Positions 1-6,454 are shown, counted from the stretch's first letter. The stretch is 16,528 nucleotides of DNA from an uncultured Eubacteriales bacterium (GCA_900546295.1 URCK01000034.1:1-16528), one strand, 5' to 3'. Notes: generated from the sequence alone by a model not told the origin. Made by a program: numbers and translations.

Positions 1-37
1 CTGTGAATAAATCTATTGCTTTTCGTGACGGCAAAAA

Positions 38-75
38 AATAACGGGTATCCGGCTTTCACCAGATACCCGTTATT
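38..75 (-). terminator. Intrinsic terminator of the P-II/DUF1538 operon
   Basis: A perfect 13-bp inverted repeat (arms AATAACGGGTATC at 38-50 and GATACCCGTTATT at 63-75) encloses a 12-base loop. Read on the minus strand, the stem runs into a T tract (the A run at 33-39), as expected for a Rho-independent terminator. It lies about 115 bases past the stop of the P-II-like gene. On the plus strand it lacks a U tract, so it works for the minus strand. The first 32 bases of the window hold nothing I can name. Confidence 0.85.
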
Positions 76-87
76 CCGTTCCCAACC

Positions 88-156
88 CTGCCTGACAGAT
101 ACTCATTTCGTAATTTCGGTCTAAACCTGTTTTACGAACACCTGTCAAACTGGCAG
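88..156 (-). other. Structured 3'-UTR element with nested stems
   Basis: Between the P-II-like stop and the operon terminator lies a series of nested complementary segments: CTGCC (88-92) with GGCAG (152-156), TGACAG (93-98) with CTGTCA (142-147), TTCGTAA (107-113) with TTACGAA (132-138), and GGT (118-120) with ACC (125-127) around a CTAA loop. A 4-base bulge and asymmetric internal loops separate the stems. This looks like a folded RNA or a small palindromic repeat, not random intergenic DNA. I cannot assign it to a family. It is most likely transcribed as the 3' end of the minus-strand operon. Confidence 0.45.
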
Positions 157-189
157 CGGCCCTTTTGTCATCGTTTGCCGAAAGAACTA

Positions 190-858
190 TTATGCGTCCT
201 CGCGCGCGCGGAGACCCGCGACCGAGGAGATCGGCAGCGAGAAGCAGATCGCTCCCGCTCTGCTGCCGGGGCCGGCCTGCTCGTTGATCGAGCGCATGAT
301 GGCGGCCTTTTCGTCCTTGTGGGCGATGATGTAGATCATGTCCTTTTCGTCGGCAAGGCTCACGCTGAAGAATTTCTCTCCGCGTGTGCCGCCCGTGCCC
401 TTGGCGTGCAGCACCGTGCCGCCGCCCGCACCCGCGGCGCGCGCCGCGTCCATGACAAAGTCGGAATAACCTTCGTTCAGAATGACGATGATCAGCTCGT
501 GTTCAAAATCCATGCGCGGTGCACCTCCTAATTTCTGTTCATCGGTGAGATAGGCGAGCGTCTTGCCGCCGGCCACGCTCTTGAGCGGTACGGTCAGCAT
601 GACGCCGTTGCCGGGAATGTCGATAAATAGCTTGCGCTTGGCGGACTTGATGAGGCCCTCGGCCTCGACCCCGTTGCCAACGCCGCTGATGACGTACTTT
701 TCCGTCGCGTCCAGCCCGTAGATGGCAAGGTGTTCGCTCGTGGCCGTGCCCCGGCCCGGCATACTCAGGATGCCGCGCAGACCCGCCGCGCGATAGAGCG
801 TATTCATCGCTTCGCCGCGCTCGTGGTCGGTGATGGCAATTACACAATAGAGTTCCAT
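190..858 (-). CDS. Tandem-duplicated P-II-like (GlnB-fold) regulatory protein
   Basis: This 222-residue protein is two P-II-like domains in one chain (about residues 1-98 and 120-216). Each starts with a hydrophobic beta strand (ELYCVIAIT; ELIIVILNE), followed by a helix containing RAAG or ARAAGA, a flexible T-loop-like segment rich in Gly/Thr (34-42; 148-161), and the closing strand with matching ends (VMLTVPLKSVAG 86-97; AICFSLPISSVAG 203-215). The canonical GlnB uridylylation tyrosine region is not recognisable. The ATG at 858 is preferred over upstream in-frame codons because those lie inside the neighbouring gene and GGGAGG (871-876) sits upstream of this ATG. The start lies one base beyond the DUF1538 stop, so translation is probably coupled. 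P-II proteins are trimeric sensors of ATP/ADP/2-oxoglutarate or other effectors that bind transporters, so it probably gates the DUF1538 protein. The effector is unknown. Confidence 0.88.
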   Translation of the reverse strand: MELYCVIAITDHERGEAMNTLYRAAGLRGILSMPGRGTATSEHLAIYGLDATEKYVISGVGNGVEAEGLIKSAKRKLFIDIPGNGVMLTVPLKSVAGGKTLAYLTDEQKLGGAPRMDFEHELIIVILNEGYSDFVMDAARAAGAGGGTVLHAKGTGGTRGEKFFSVSLADEKDMIYIIAHKDEKAAIMRSINEQAGPGSRAGAICFSLPISSVAGLRAREDA

Positions 859-859
859 A

Positions 860-2386
860 TCAGCACGCCTCCCACAGTTCGATGATCTCGTTGTCGCCAA
901 AGTCGGGCAGAGTCTCTTCCACGGCCGTGTGGCGCGACTTGACCACATAAATGGCGCCCATCACCTGCACGGTGATCAGCGGCATCATGGCAACGAGCGC
1001 CACAAGGCCGAAGGCGTCGGTCATCACGTTGCCGCCGAGGGCCTCGCACGCGCCCGTTGCAAACGGCAGCATGAAGGTCGCCGTCAGCGGTCCCGAGGCA
1101 ACGCCGCCGGAGTCGAAGGCGATGGCCGTAAAGGTGCGCGGCACGAAAAAGCTCAGCGCGATGGCGATGAGATAGCCCGGCACGAGGAAATACATGATCG
1201 AGATACCCGTGATGACGCGCAGCATCGCAAGTCCGCCCGCGGCGGACACGGCGACCGACAGGCTCAGGCCCATCGAGCGCTCGGAGATCGCGCCCGCGCT
1301 CAGCTCGGCAACCTGCTTGTTGAGCGTGTGCACGGCAGGCTCGGCATTGATGATGAACCAGCCCATCAGCATCGCAAGCGGCGCGAGCAGGTACATCTTC
1401 CACCCCTCGGCGAGCGCCGCGCCGAGCGCGTAGCCCAGCGGGGAGAAGCCCACATTCACGCCCGTGAGGAAGAGTACAAGCCCCACATATGTATAGAGGA
1501 TGCCGACCATGATGCGCAGGAACGGCAGCTTCCGCAGCTTGAGCGAAATGACCTGGAAGATGAGGAAAAAGACAACGATCGGCAGCAGCGCCATCGTCAC
1601 CTCCCAGAGGTATTCCGGCAGCGCGTGCAGATAATCCTTGCCCAGATCCACCGTGGAGGAAACGAGGGCCGAGGGATCGCTCTCCGACGCGCTCGGCTGC
1701 GTCTTGTAGATCGCGCCGAGCAGCAGCACCGAGAGGATCGGCCCGATGGAGCACAGTCCTACGAGGCCGAAGCTGTCCGCCTTGGCGTTTTCGTCGCTTC
1801 GAATGGATGCAACGCCGACGCCGAGCGCCATGATGAACGGCACGGTCATCGGTCCCGTCGTCACGCCGCCGGAGTCAAAGGCAACGGACAGAATGCCCGT
1901 ATCGGACAGGAACGCCGCGGCGAAAACAATGGCATAGAACACAATGAGCATCGCGCGCAGGGAAATGGAAAAGAGAATACGCACCATGCACAGCATCAGG
2001 AAGAAGCCGACGCCGACCGAAACGGTCAGGATCAGCACCGTCGTGTCGATCTCCGGCACGTTGCCCGCGAGCACCTGCAAGTCGGGCTCTGCCACCGTGA
2101 TGGCGATGCCGAGGGCAAAGCTCACAGTCAGAATGAGCGGCAGCTTGCGCGACTTCGTCAGCTTTGCGCCCATGTAATTGCCGATGCGGGTCATCGACAT
2201 ATCCGCGCCCAATGTAAAGAGGCCCATGCCGAGGATCAGCATGGCCGTTGCCAGCACGAACGAGAGCATCAGCCCCGTGTCTACCGGCACCAGCACAAAG
2301 CAGATCAGCATCACGATCAGGCTGATGGGCAGGACCGACGCAGCGGCTTCCCGCAGTTTTTCAAGTAAAATTTGCTTCTGGTACAA
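860..2386 (-). CDS. DUF1538 family integral membrane protein (putative transporter)
   Basis: This 508-residue protein is highly hydrophobic, with roughly twelve membrane segments arranged as two homologous halves offset by about 250 residues. The repeats are easy to see: AEPDLQVL (99-106) and AEPAVHTL (348-355); FDSGGVTTGP (170-179) and FDSGGVASGP (424-433); DSFGLV (204-209) and DAFGLV (457-462), each followed by a helix ending GAIY. The paired FDSGGV/SGP motifs inside membrane segments suggest an inverted- or tandem-repeat transporter with a symmetric substrate site. I recognise the DUF1538 family; its substrate is not established to my knowledge. The start is TTG at 2386, supported by AAGGAG seven to eight bases upstream and no good ATG nearby. 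It is the first gene of an operon with the P-II-like gene, which suggests post-translational control by P-II binding. Confidence 0.88.
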   Translation of the reverse strand: MYQKQILLEKLREAAASVLPISLIVMLICFVLVPVDTGLMLSFVLATAMLILGMGLFTLGADMSMTRIGNYMGAKLTKSRKLPLILTVSFALGIAITVAEPDLQVLAGNVPEIDTTVLILTVSVGVGFFLMLCMVRILFSISLRAMLIVFYAIVFAAAFLSDTGILSVAFDSGGVTTGPMTVPFIMALGVGVASIRSDENAKADSFGLVGLCSIGPILSVLLLGAIYKTQPSASESDPSALVSSTVDLGKDYLHALPEYLWEVTMALLPIVVFFLIFQVISLKLRKLPFLRIMVGILYTYVGLVLFLTGVNVGFSPLGYALGAALAEGWKMYLLAPLAMLMGWFIINAEPAVHTLNKQVAELSAGAISERSMGLSLSVAVSAAGGLAMLRVITGISIMYFLVPGYLIAIALSFFVPRTFTAIAFDSGGVASGPLTATFMLPFATGACEALGGNVMTDAFGLVALVAMMPLITVQVMGAIYVVKSRHTAVEETLPDFGDNEIIELWEAC

Positions 2387-2421
2387 AACCTCACTCCTTC
2401 TTCGAAAATTTCTTCAACTTT

Positions 2422-2450
2422 ATTCTACCAGAAAATGGACGTCCTGAACA
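2422..2450 (-). promoter_or_regulatory. Putative promoter of the DUF1538/P-II operon
   Basis: On the minus strand TGTTCA (2445-2450) is followed after 17 bases by TAGAAT (2422-2427), which would start transcription about 30 bases before the TTG start. The -35 match is weak. It lies in CCTGTTCAGG (2443-2452), and the spacer contains the palindrome GGACGTCC (2438-2445 region). Both could be operator sequences. Confidence 0.45.
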
Positions 2451-2497
2451 GGGGAGAAATGTAAACGAACCGTTAAGGTTGCCCGCGGTGGAAGGAC

Positions 2498-2530
2498 AAA
2501 AAGGGGAGGGACGGTTTTTCCGTCCCTCCC
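2498..2530 (-). terminator. Intrinsic terminator after the TetR-family gene
   Basis: A perfect 11-bp stem, GGGAGGGACGG (2504-2514) with CCGTCCCTCCC (2520-2530), closes a 5-base loop. On the minus strand it is followed by C then TTTTT (2498-2502 complement). A T run at 2538-2544 on the plus strand means it may also act in the other direction, but no plus-strand gene ends there. Confidence 0.85.
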
Positions 2531-2552
2531 GGTATCGTTTTTTTGGTTTTGT

Positions 2553-3110
2553 TTATTTGCCACAGCCGCGCTCGAGAGAACGGCGGATGTTGCCATCGAG
2601 CATATCGCCGAGGTCTTCGATGAACGAATCCGGCTCGCCCTTCATGCCGCTGCCGATCCATTCGATCGTCAGCCCGGCGAGGGCCGCCGTGTAAAAGCGG
2701 GCAAGCGCCATGATCTTGCGCTCGCTGACGTCAAGACCCTCGGCCTCGTGCCGGATGTAGGCGAGCATGCCGGTGAGGATGGTCTTGTGGTAGTAGCGCA
2801 TGAGAATATCGCCGTGGGCGGAGTTATGCAGGTGCAGGATCATGCGCTTGTTCTCTGCGGCAAAGGAGGTCGCGGCGAGAAATGCCTTCTGCCACGAGTC
2901 GTAATCGCTCACGCTCTCGGAGAGACGCTCAATCTCCGATTCGAATACATCCTCCGCCAGAGCGTAAATGTCGGTATAATAGTAATAGAAGGTGTTGCGC
3001 GTGACCTCGCTGCGCTCGGCAATGTCGCGCACGGAAATCTTGTCAAAGGGACGTTCGGCCAGCAGCTCAACAAAGCTGCGGCGGATCGCGTTCTTGGTGC
3101 GAAGCGCCAT
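2553..3110 (-). CDS. TetR/AcrR-family transcriptional regulator
   Basis: This 185-residue protein has a typical TetR N-terminal helix-turn-helix at about residues 23-50: KISVRDIAERSEVTRNTFY followed by a YYYYTDIYAL segment, the usual F/YYxYF-like end of the DNA-binding domain. The C-terminal half (60-180) is helical and should form the dimerisation and ligand pocket; the ligand cannot be read. The ATG at 3110 has GAGGAGG upstream. The gene is divergent from the YbhN-like membrane protein and upstream of the DUF1538 operon on the same strand, with its own terminator between. Likely targets are its own promoter and the adjacent palindrome-bearing promoter. This is inference from position only. 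Confidence 0.93.
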   Translation of the reverse strand: MALRTKNAIRRSFVELLAERPFDKISVRDIAERSEVTRNTFYYYYTDIYALAEDVFESEIERLSESVSDYDSWQKAFLAATSFAAENKRMILHLHNSAHGDILMRYYHKTILTGMLAYIRHEAEGLDVSERKIMALARFYTAALAGLTIEWIGSGMKGEPDSFIEDLGDMLDGNIRRSLERGCGK

Positions 3111-3154
3111 GGAGAGCCTCCTCTCAGTCTTGTCGGTTTCCGGGATTATTTGTC

Positions 3155-3183
3155 ATTATAACTGATACAAATGAAAGATGCAA
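3155..3183 (-). promoter_or_regulatory. Promoter of the TetR-family gene
   Basis: On the minus strand TTGCAT (3178-3183) lies 17 bases before a perfect TATAAT (3155-3160). An imperfect dyad with TTTGT/ACAAA ends (3150-3172) covers the -10, a usual position for an autoregulatory operator. It shares the half-site CTGATA with the palindrome at 3297-3314. Confidence 0.65.
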
Positions 3184-3269
3184 GGCAAGAATCGGGCAAT
3201 TCTTAACGAATCCTTTATACATCTTGGGCCGAGTGCATCTTTTTTTGTGCGTCCGGGGGAAATTGACAC

Positions 3270-3298
3270 TGTTCAGCGCGGGCTTATTTTACTATAAT
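3270..3298 (+). promoter_or_regulatory. Promoter of the YbhN-like membrane protein gene
   Basis: TATAAT (3293-3298) is preceded after 17 bases by TGTTCA (3270-3275), a weak -35 like that of the DUF1538 operon. A consensus TTGACA lies at 3263-3268, but its spacing to TATAAT (24 bases) is too long. It would pair only with TATTTT at 3285-3290. Confidence 0.55.
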
Positions 3299-3314
3299 CT
3301 GATAATTATCAGAT
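3297..3314 (+). promoter_or_regulatory. 18-bp perfect palindrome, probable operator
   Basis: ATCTGATAATTATCAGAT is its own reverse complement. It begins in the last bases of the -10 box and covers the expected transcription start of the downstream membrane protein gene. A repressor bound here would block transcription. The adjacent divergent TetR-family protein is the obvious candidate, which is inference. Confidence 0.6.
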
Positions 3315-3356
3315 CAACGGGCGTGAAAGGGCCTTGGCCGGAGAGGGGAGGCGCGC

Positions 3357-4382
3357 ATGAACAAGAGCAGAAAAAAGTCCTATCTCATCAGCGCCGCGAC
3401 GCTCGCGCTGATCTTTCTCCTGCTGCTGCTCGTCTTCCGCGATGCGCTGCCCGACATCTTAGCGAACCTGCGCGCGGTGCCGCTCTGGGGACTCTTGCTG
3501 CTGCTTTTCATGGGCTTTGCTTACGAGGGAATGGAGGCGGCGGTCGCCCTCGTTCTGCTGCGGCGCAAAAAGAAGGATGTTCGCTATCTTGACGGACTGA
3601 ATACGACCTTTCTTGCCGTTTTCGGCAACATTGCGACCATGGGCGCGGGCACGCTGCCCATGCAGAGCTTTTACCTTTACCGGCGCGGGCTCGATGCCGG
3701 CGGCGCGCTGGGCATTATGGCGAGCGAATATGTGCTGCACAAGATCTCCGTCCTGCTCTACGCAACGCTCGCGCTGCTGCTCGGGGGAACGTGGCTGCGC
3801 GAAAGCGCGAGCAGTATTGCCCGCTATATCCGCATTGGCTATGGCATCGGCGCGCTCATCGTGCTTTTTCTCACGCTGCTCTATACCTGGGACAAGGTGA
3901 TCGGCCTTGTCGGGCGACTGCTGCGAAAATTTCCCCAGACGCCCAAGTGGGACGCGCGGAGAACGCAGTGGCTCGCCGGGCTGACGCAGCTCAACACCGA
4001 GGCGCGCAAGGTTTTGCTCGTGCCGCCGGTGCAGCTCATGGGCGTCGCCGTCAGCATGATGAAGCTCTTCGTGCTCTACTCCATCCCCTATCTTGCACTG
4101 CGCCTTGCAGGCTGCACGGCGCTTACGTTCTGGCAGACGCAGCTGCTTGCTTCGCTGATGCTGCTCATCACGAACGCGCTGCCGAACGTCGCGGGCGTGG
4201 GGCCGATGGAATTCGCCTTTCTGCTCCTTTTTTCGCAGTGGGCGGGGACTGCCGCGGCGTCGTCGGCGCTGGTACTCTACCGCGTTGCGACATATTTTTT
4301 CCCCTTCCTCCTGAGCCTGATCACGTTTGTGCGCGAGGAGAAGCGCTCCCTCAAGGGATTTGACGAAAAAAACAGCAAATGA
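3357..4382 (+). CDS. LPG-synthase TM (YbhN/AglD-like) membrane protein
   Basis: This 341-residue protein has about eight membrane segments (starting near residues 9-26, 44-67, 84-100, 130-145, 160-176, 224-250, 258-275, 282-322). It shows the family signatures GTLPMQSFYLYRRG (98-111) and NALPNVAGVGPMEFA (273-287), matching the P-x-GG-x-G-x-x-E pattern of the flippase-like domain found in MprF N-termini and in YbhN/AglD proteins. There is no C-terminal synthase or GNAT-like domain, so it is a stand-alone transmembrane unit, probably lipid or polyprenyl-lipid translocation or export. The substrate is unknown. The ATG at 3357 follows GGGGAGG at good spacing. It is monocistronic, with its own promoter and terminator, and divergent from a TetR-family gene that may control it. 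Confidence 0.88.
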   Translation: MNKSRKKSYLISAATLALIFLLLLLVFRDALPDILANLRAVPLWGLLLLLFMGFAYEGMEAAVALVLLRRKKKDVRYLDGLNTTFLAVFGNIATMGAGTLPMQSFYLYRRGLDAGGALGIMASEYVLHKISVLLYATLALLLGGTWLRESASSIARYIRIGYGIGALIVLFLTLLYTWDKVIGLVGRLLRKFPQTPKWDARRTQWLAGLTQLNTEARKVLLVPPVQLMGVAVSMMKLFVLYSIPYLALRLAGCTALTFWQTQLLASLMLLITNALPNVAGVGPMEFAFLLLFSQWAGTAAASSALVLYRVATYFFPFLLSLITFVREEKRSLKGFDEKNSK

Positions 4383-4394
4383 AAAAGACGGCGC

Positions 4395-4436
4395 AAGGGA
4401 AACACTCCGCAAGGAAGTCGTTTCCCTTTTTGCTTT
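4395..4436 (+). terminator. Intrinsic terminator after the YbhN-like gene
   Basis: AAGGGAAAC (4395-4403) pairs with GTTTCCCTT (4420-4428). Inside, ACTCC pairs with GG(A)AGT around a GCAA tetraloop. A T-rich tail (TTTTTGCTTTTG) follows directly. It begins about 12 bases after the stop codon. Confidence 0.85.
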
Positions 4437-4459
4437 TGTAAGTCGTCAAAATGACTGGT

Positions 4460-4487
4460 TTGCGGAAAAATCATTTTATGATATAAT
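4460..4487 (+). promoter_or_regulatory. Promoter of the APH-like gene
   Basis: TTGCGG (4460-4465) and TATAAT (4482-4487) are separated by 16 bases. The predicted start of transcription falls at the left edge of the 32-bp palindrome. Confidence 0.6.
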
Positions 4488-4491
4488 AATT

Positions 4492-4523
4492 TTCAGATAG
4501 CAAATAACTATTTGCTATCTGAA
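4492..4523 (+). promoter_or_regulatory. 32-bp perfect palindrome in the APH-like gene leader
   Basis: The arms TTCAGATAGCAAATA (4492-4506) and TATTTGCTATCTGAA (4509-4523) are exact 15-bp complements with AC between. As DNA it is an ideal dimeric-repressor operator at the transcription start. As RNA it forms a long hairpin ending directly beside the GGAGGG ribosome binding site (4524-4529), and it has no U tract, so it is not a terminator. It could control transcription or translation of the downstream gene. Confidence 0.7.
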
Positions 4524-4536
4524 GGAGGGAAAGACT

Positions 4537-5424
4537 ATGCCACAACATGAATTTATTACAAAGCAACTAATAGATAAAGGTTGGTCAGAAGATAGAAAAT
4601 ACTGTGTTACCGACGAGCAAGGAAATAAATTTTTGCTTCGTGTTTCTCCGATTGAACAGTATGACAGGAAGAAAAGCGAATATGAACTTATGGGTCAGGT
4701 AGCAGCTCTCGGTGTACCAATGTGCCGCCCCTTAGAGTTCGGCACATTTGATGAAGGAGTTTATTCTATTCAAACTTGGATAGATGGCATTGATGCAGAA
4801 GAAAATATACATAATTTAACAAACCAAGAACAGTATTCTTATGGTTTTGAAGCGGGAAAAATACTAAAAGAAATTCATAAAATCCCCGCTCCGAAAGAAA
4901 TAGAAGATTGGGAAATCTATTTTAATCGTAAAGCAGACCACAAAATCAAGATGTATGAAGAATGTCCTGTCAAGTACGAAAATGGGCAAGCCTTCATTGA
5001 TTACATTAACGCTCACAGATATTTGCTCAGCGGTCGCCCTCGAACCTATCAGCACGGAGATTACCATATCGGCAATATGATGATAGGGAATGATAAGCGA
5101 CTCTACATCATTGATTTTAATAGAAATGACTTCGGAGATCCGTGGGAAGAATTTAACCGCATTGTGTGGTGCGCTCAAGCTACCCCTTTGTTTGCAACCG
5201 GAATGGTAAACGGATACTTCAGCAATGACGTACCAATTCCGTTTTGGGAGTTGCTCGCACTTTATATTAGCAGTAATACTTTATCTTCTGTGCCTTGGGC
5301 AATTCCTTTTGGGCAGAGCCAAATTCAAGTAATGATAAATCAAGCAAAAGATGTACTAAGCTGGTATGAGAATATGACGAAATCCATTCCGACTTGGTAC
5401 AAAGGAGTTATTATAAATAAATAA
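4537..5424 (+). CDS. APH-family phosphotransferase (aminoglycoside-kinase-like), acquired
   Basis: This 295-residue protein has the bacterial kinase-like fold. An N-lobe strand is FLLRVS (32-37, with Arg where many APHs have the ATP-binding Lys). The catalytic-loop motif HGDYHIGN (173-180) supplies Asp175 and Asn180, and the metal-binding segment IIDFNRNDFGDPWEEF (191-206) supplies Asp193. Such enzymes transfer phosphate from ATP or GTP to small hydroxylated substrates, often aminoglycosides or macrolides. I cannot tell which, or whether resistance results. The ATG at 4537 follows GAAGGAGGG. Base use differs sharply from its neighbours: 4861-4920 has 19 G+C of 60, against 40 of 60 at 3961-4020 in the preceding gene. 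With its own promoter, palindromic leader and terminator it looks like a transferred single-gene unit. No transposase or integrase is seen beside it. Confidence 0.88.
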   Translation: MPQHEFITKQLIDKGWSEDRKYCVTDEQGNKFLLRVSPIEQYDRKKSEYELMGQVAALGVPMCRPLEFGTFDEGVYSIQTWIDGIDAEENIHNLTNQEQYSYGFEAGKILKEIHKIPAPKEIEDWEIYFNRKADHKIKMYEECPVKYENGQAFIDYINAHRYLLSGRPRTYQHGDYHIGNMMIGNDKRLYIIDFNRNDFGDPWEEFNRIVWCAQATPLFATGMVNGYFSNDVPIPFWELLALYISSNTLSSVPWAIPFGQSQIQVMINQAKDVLSWYENMTKSIPTWYKGVIINK

Positions 5425-5513
5425 TACGAAGCATTTGCCGTCGTGTCCACAGGGATAGCAAGCATCGGATTATGACACCACAATCCGCGAAAAAAGCTAA
5501 ATACAAATCATTG

Positions 5514-5555
5514 GAGGCCCTTCCTTACGGAGGGTGTCCCAAGGCCGTCTTTTTT
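5514..5555 (+). terminator. Intrinsic terminator downstream of the APH-like gene
   Basis: GAGGCC pairs with GGCCGTC (one bulged C). An inner stem CCCTTCC/GGAGGG is capped by TTAC, and TTTTTT (5550-5555) follows directly on the plus strand. It is 90 bases past the APH-like stop. On the minus strand the U tract is too far from the stem, so it serves the mscS-family gene poorly. A second small inverted repeat, CGGATT (5466-5471) with AATCCG (5482-5487), lies just upstream and has no U tract. Confidence 0.6.
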
Positions 5556-5571
5556 CATTTGCTTGCAGAAT

Positions 5572-6399
5572 TTATGCTTCGCCTTTTTGCTCCGGCACCA
5601 TGTGCACGTTCAGGTGGTTGTAGGTCATCTCCACGCCGTGTCGGGCGAAGGTGTCGCGCAGCACCTCATACATTTTGAAATAGGTTGTCCAGTAGTCCTC
5701 CGTCGCCGTCCAGCAGCGGATGGTGTACTCGATGGCGCTTGCGCCGTAGTTCGAGAGATACACCGTCGGCGCGGGATCGGTGAGCACGGCGGGAAAGGCG
5801 GCGACAGCATCCATGCAGGCGCTTTTCACGTCCTCGGTCGGCGCGTCGTAGGACGCGGTGACCTTATAGACGATGCGGCGGCGGCCGAGAAGCGTAAAAT
5901 TGACGATCTTCGAGCTGGACATTTCGCGGTTGGGCTGCAAGACGATCTGCCCGTCCGGCGTTTCGACCTTCGTGTGCGTCAGCGAGATCTCGCGCACCGT
6001 GCCGGTCGTGCCGCTCACCTCGATCTCGTCGCCAAGCGAGAAGGGATGCGAGAAGAGAATGACCAGTCCGCCCGCCACATTGCCGAGAATGTCCTCCGCG
6101 GCGAGCGTGATGCCCAGTGTCAGCACCGACATGACGGCCGTGAGTGAGGCGGTGTTGATGCCGAGCGCCTCGGCGGTGATGATGATGGTGAGCAGGTATA
6201 AAAGCGTTTTGACGCTCGTGAGGATGATCTTTTGCAGCCGCTCGTTCAGCCGGCTCGCGCGCGAGAGCAGGCGCGCAAAGAGCTTCATCACAAGGCGCAC
6301 GACGATCAGGCAGATGAGGAACGTCAGCAGCGCCGAGAGGATGCTCGCGATGCTGTAACCGCCGATCGAGCGGGAAATGATCTGGGAAATGTTCTCCAT
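5572..6399 (-). CDS. MscS-family mechanosensitive ion channel
   Basis: This 275-residue protein is close to the size of small E. coli-type MscS. Membrane segments lie at about residues 17-43, 60-78 and 85-117. The last is the small-residue-rich pore helix (GITLAAEDILGNVAGG, 96-111), followed by HPFSLGDEIEV (118-128), the start of the beta domain, with GTVREISLTHTKVETPDG (133-150) and PNREM (156-160). The rest is the cytoplasmic alpha/beta vestibule domain. It should open under membrane tension and release solutes during hypo-osmotic shock. The ATG is at 6399; AAGGGG lies about a dozen bases upstream, a little far. It is a single gene with no clear terminator of its own on this strand. Confidence 0.93.
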   Translation of the reverse strand: MENISQIISRSIGGYSIASILSALLTFLICLIVVRLVMKLFARLLSRASRLNERLQKIILTSVKTLLYLLTIIITAEALGINTASLTAVMSVLTLGITLAAEDILGNVAGGLVILFSHPFSLGDEIEVSGTTGTVREISLTHTKVETPDGQIVLQPNREMSSSKIVNFTLLGRRRIVYKVTASYDAPTEDVKSACMDAVAAFPAVLTDPAPTVYLSNYGASAIEYTIRCWTATEDYWTTYFKMYEVLRDTFARHGVEMTYNHLNVHMVPEQKGEA

Positions 6400-6424
6400 T
6401 GGCGTTCAGCCCCTTTCGCTCTTT

Positions 6425-6454
6425 AGTATACCAGTTTTTGCGCCATCTTGTAAA
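6425..6454 (-). promoter_or_regulatory. Promoter of the mscS-family gene
   Basis: On the minus strand TTTACA (6449-6454) is separated by 18 bases from TATACT (6425-6430), giving a 5' leader of about 20 bases. Between here and the hydrogenase promoter near 6577 I see no gene or clear structure. Confidence 0.6.

Noticed and set aside
88..156. Integron attC site reading of the nested-stem element
   Set aside because: The size and bulged palindrome are suggestive, but the required GTTRRRY/RYYYAAC ends are absent and there is no cassette array or integrase.
859..948. N-terminal extension of the P-II-like protein to 948
   Set aside because: The extra 30 residues lie inside the DUF1538 coding end and are not P-II-like. 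The ATG at 858 has a good ribosome binding site.
929..2368. Long plus-strand open frame opposite the DUF1538 gene
   Set aside because: Its translation is His/Arg/Gln-rich with no hydrophobic core or family signal. It is the antisense shadow of a GC-rich gene whose repeats and motifs are clear.
5472..5678. 68-codon open frame after the APH-like gene
   Set aside because: It spans a terminator hairpin and then the antisense of the mscS-family gene, with no ribosome binding site.
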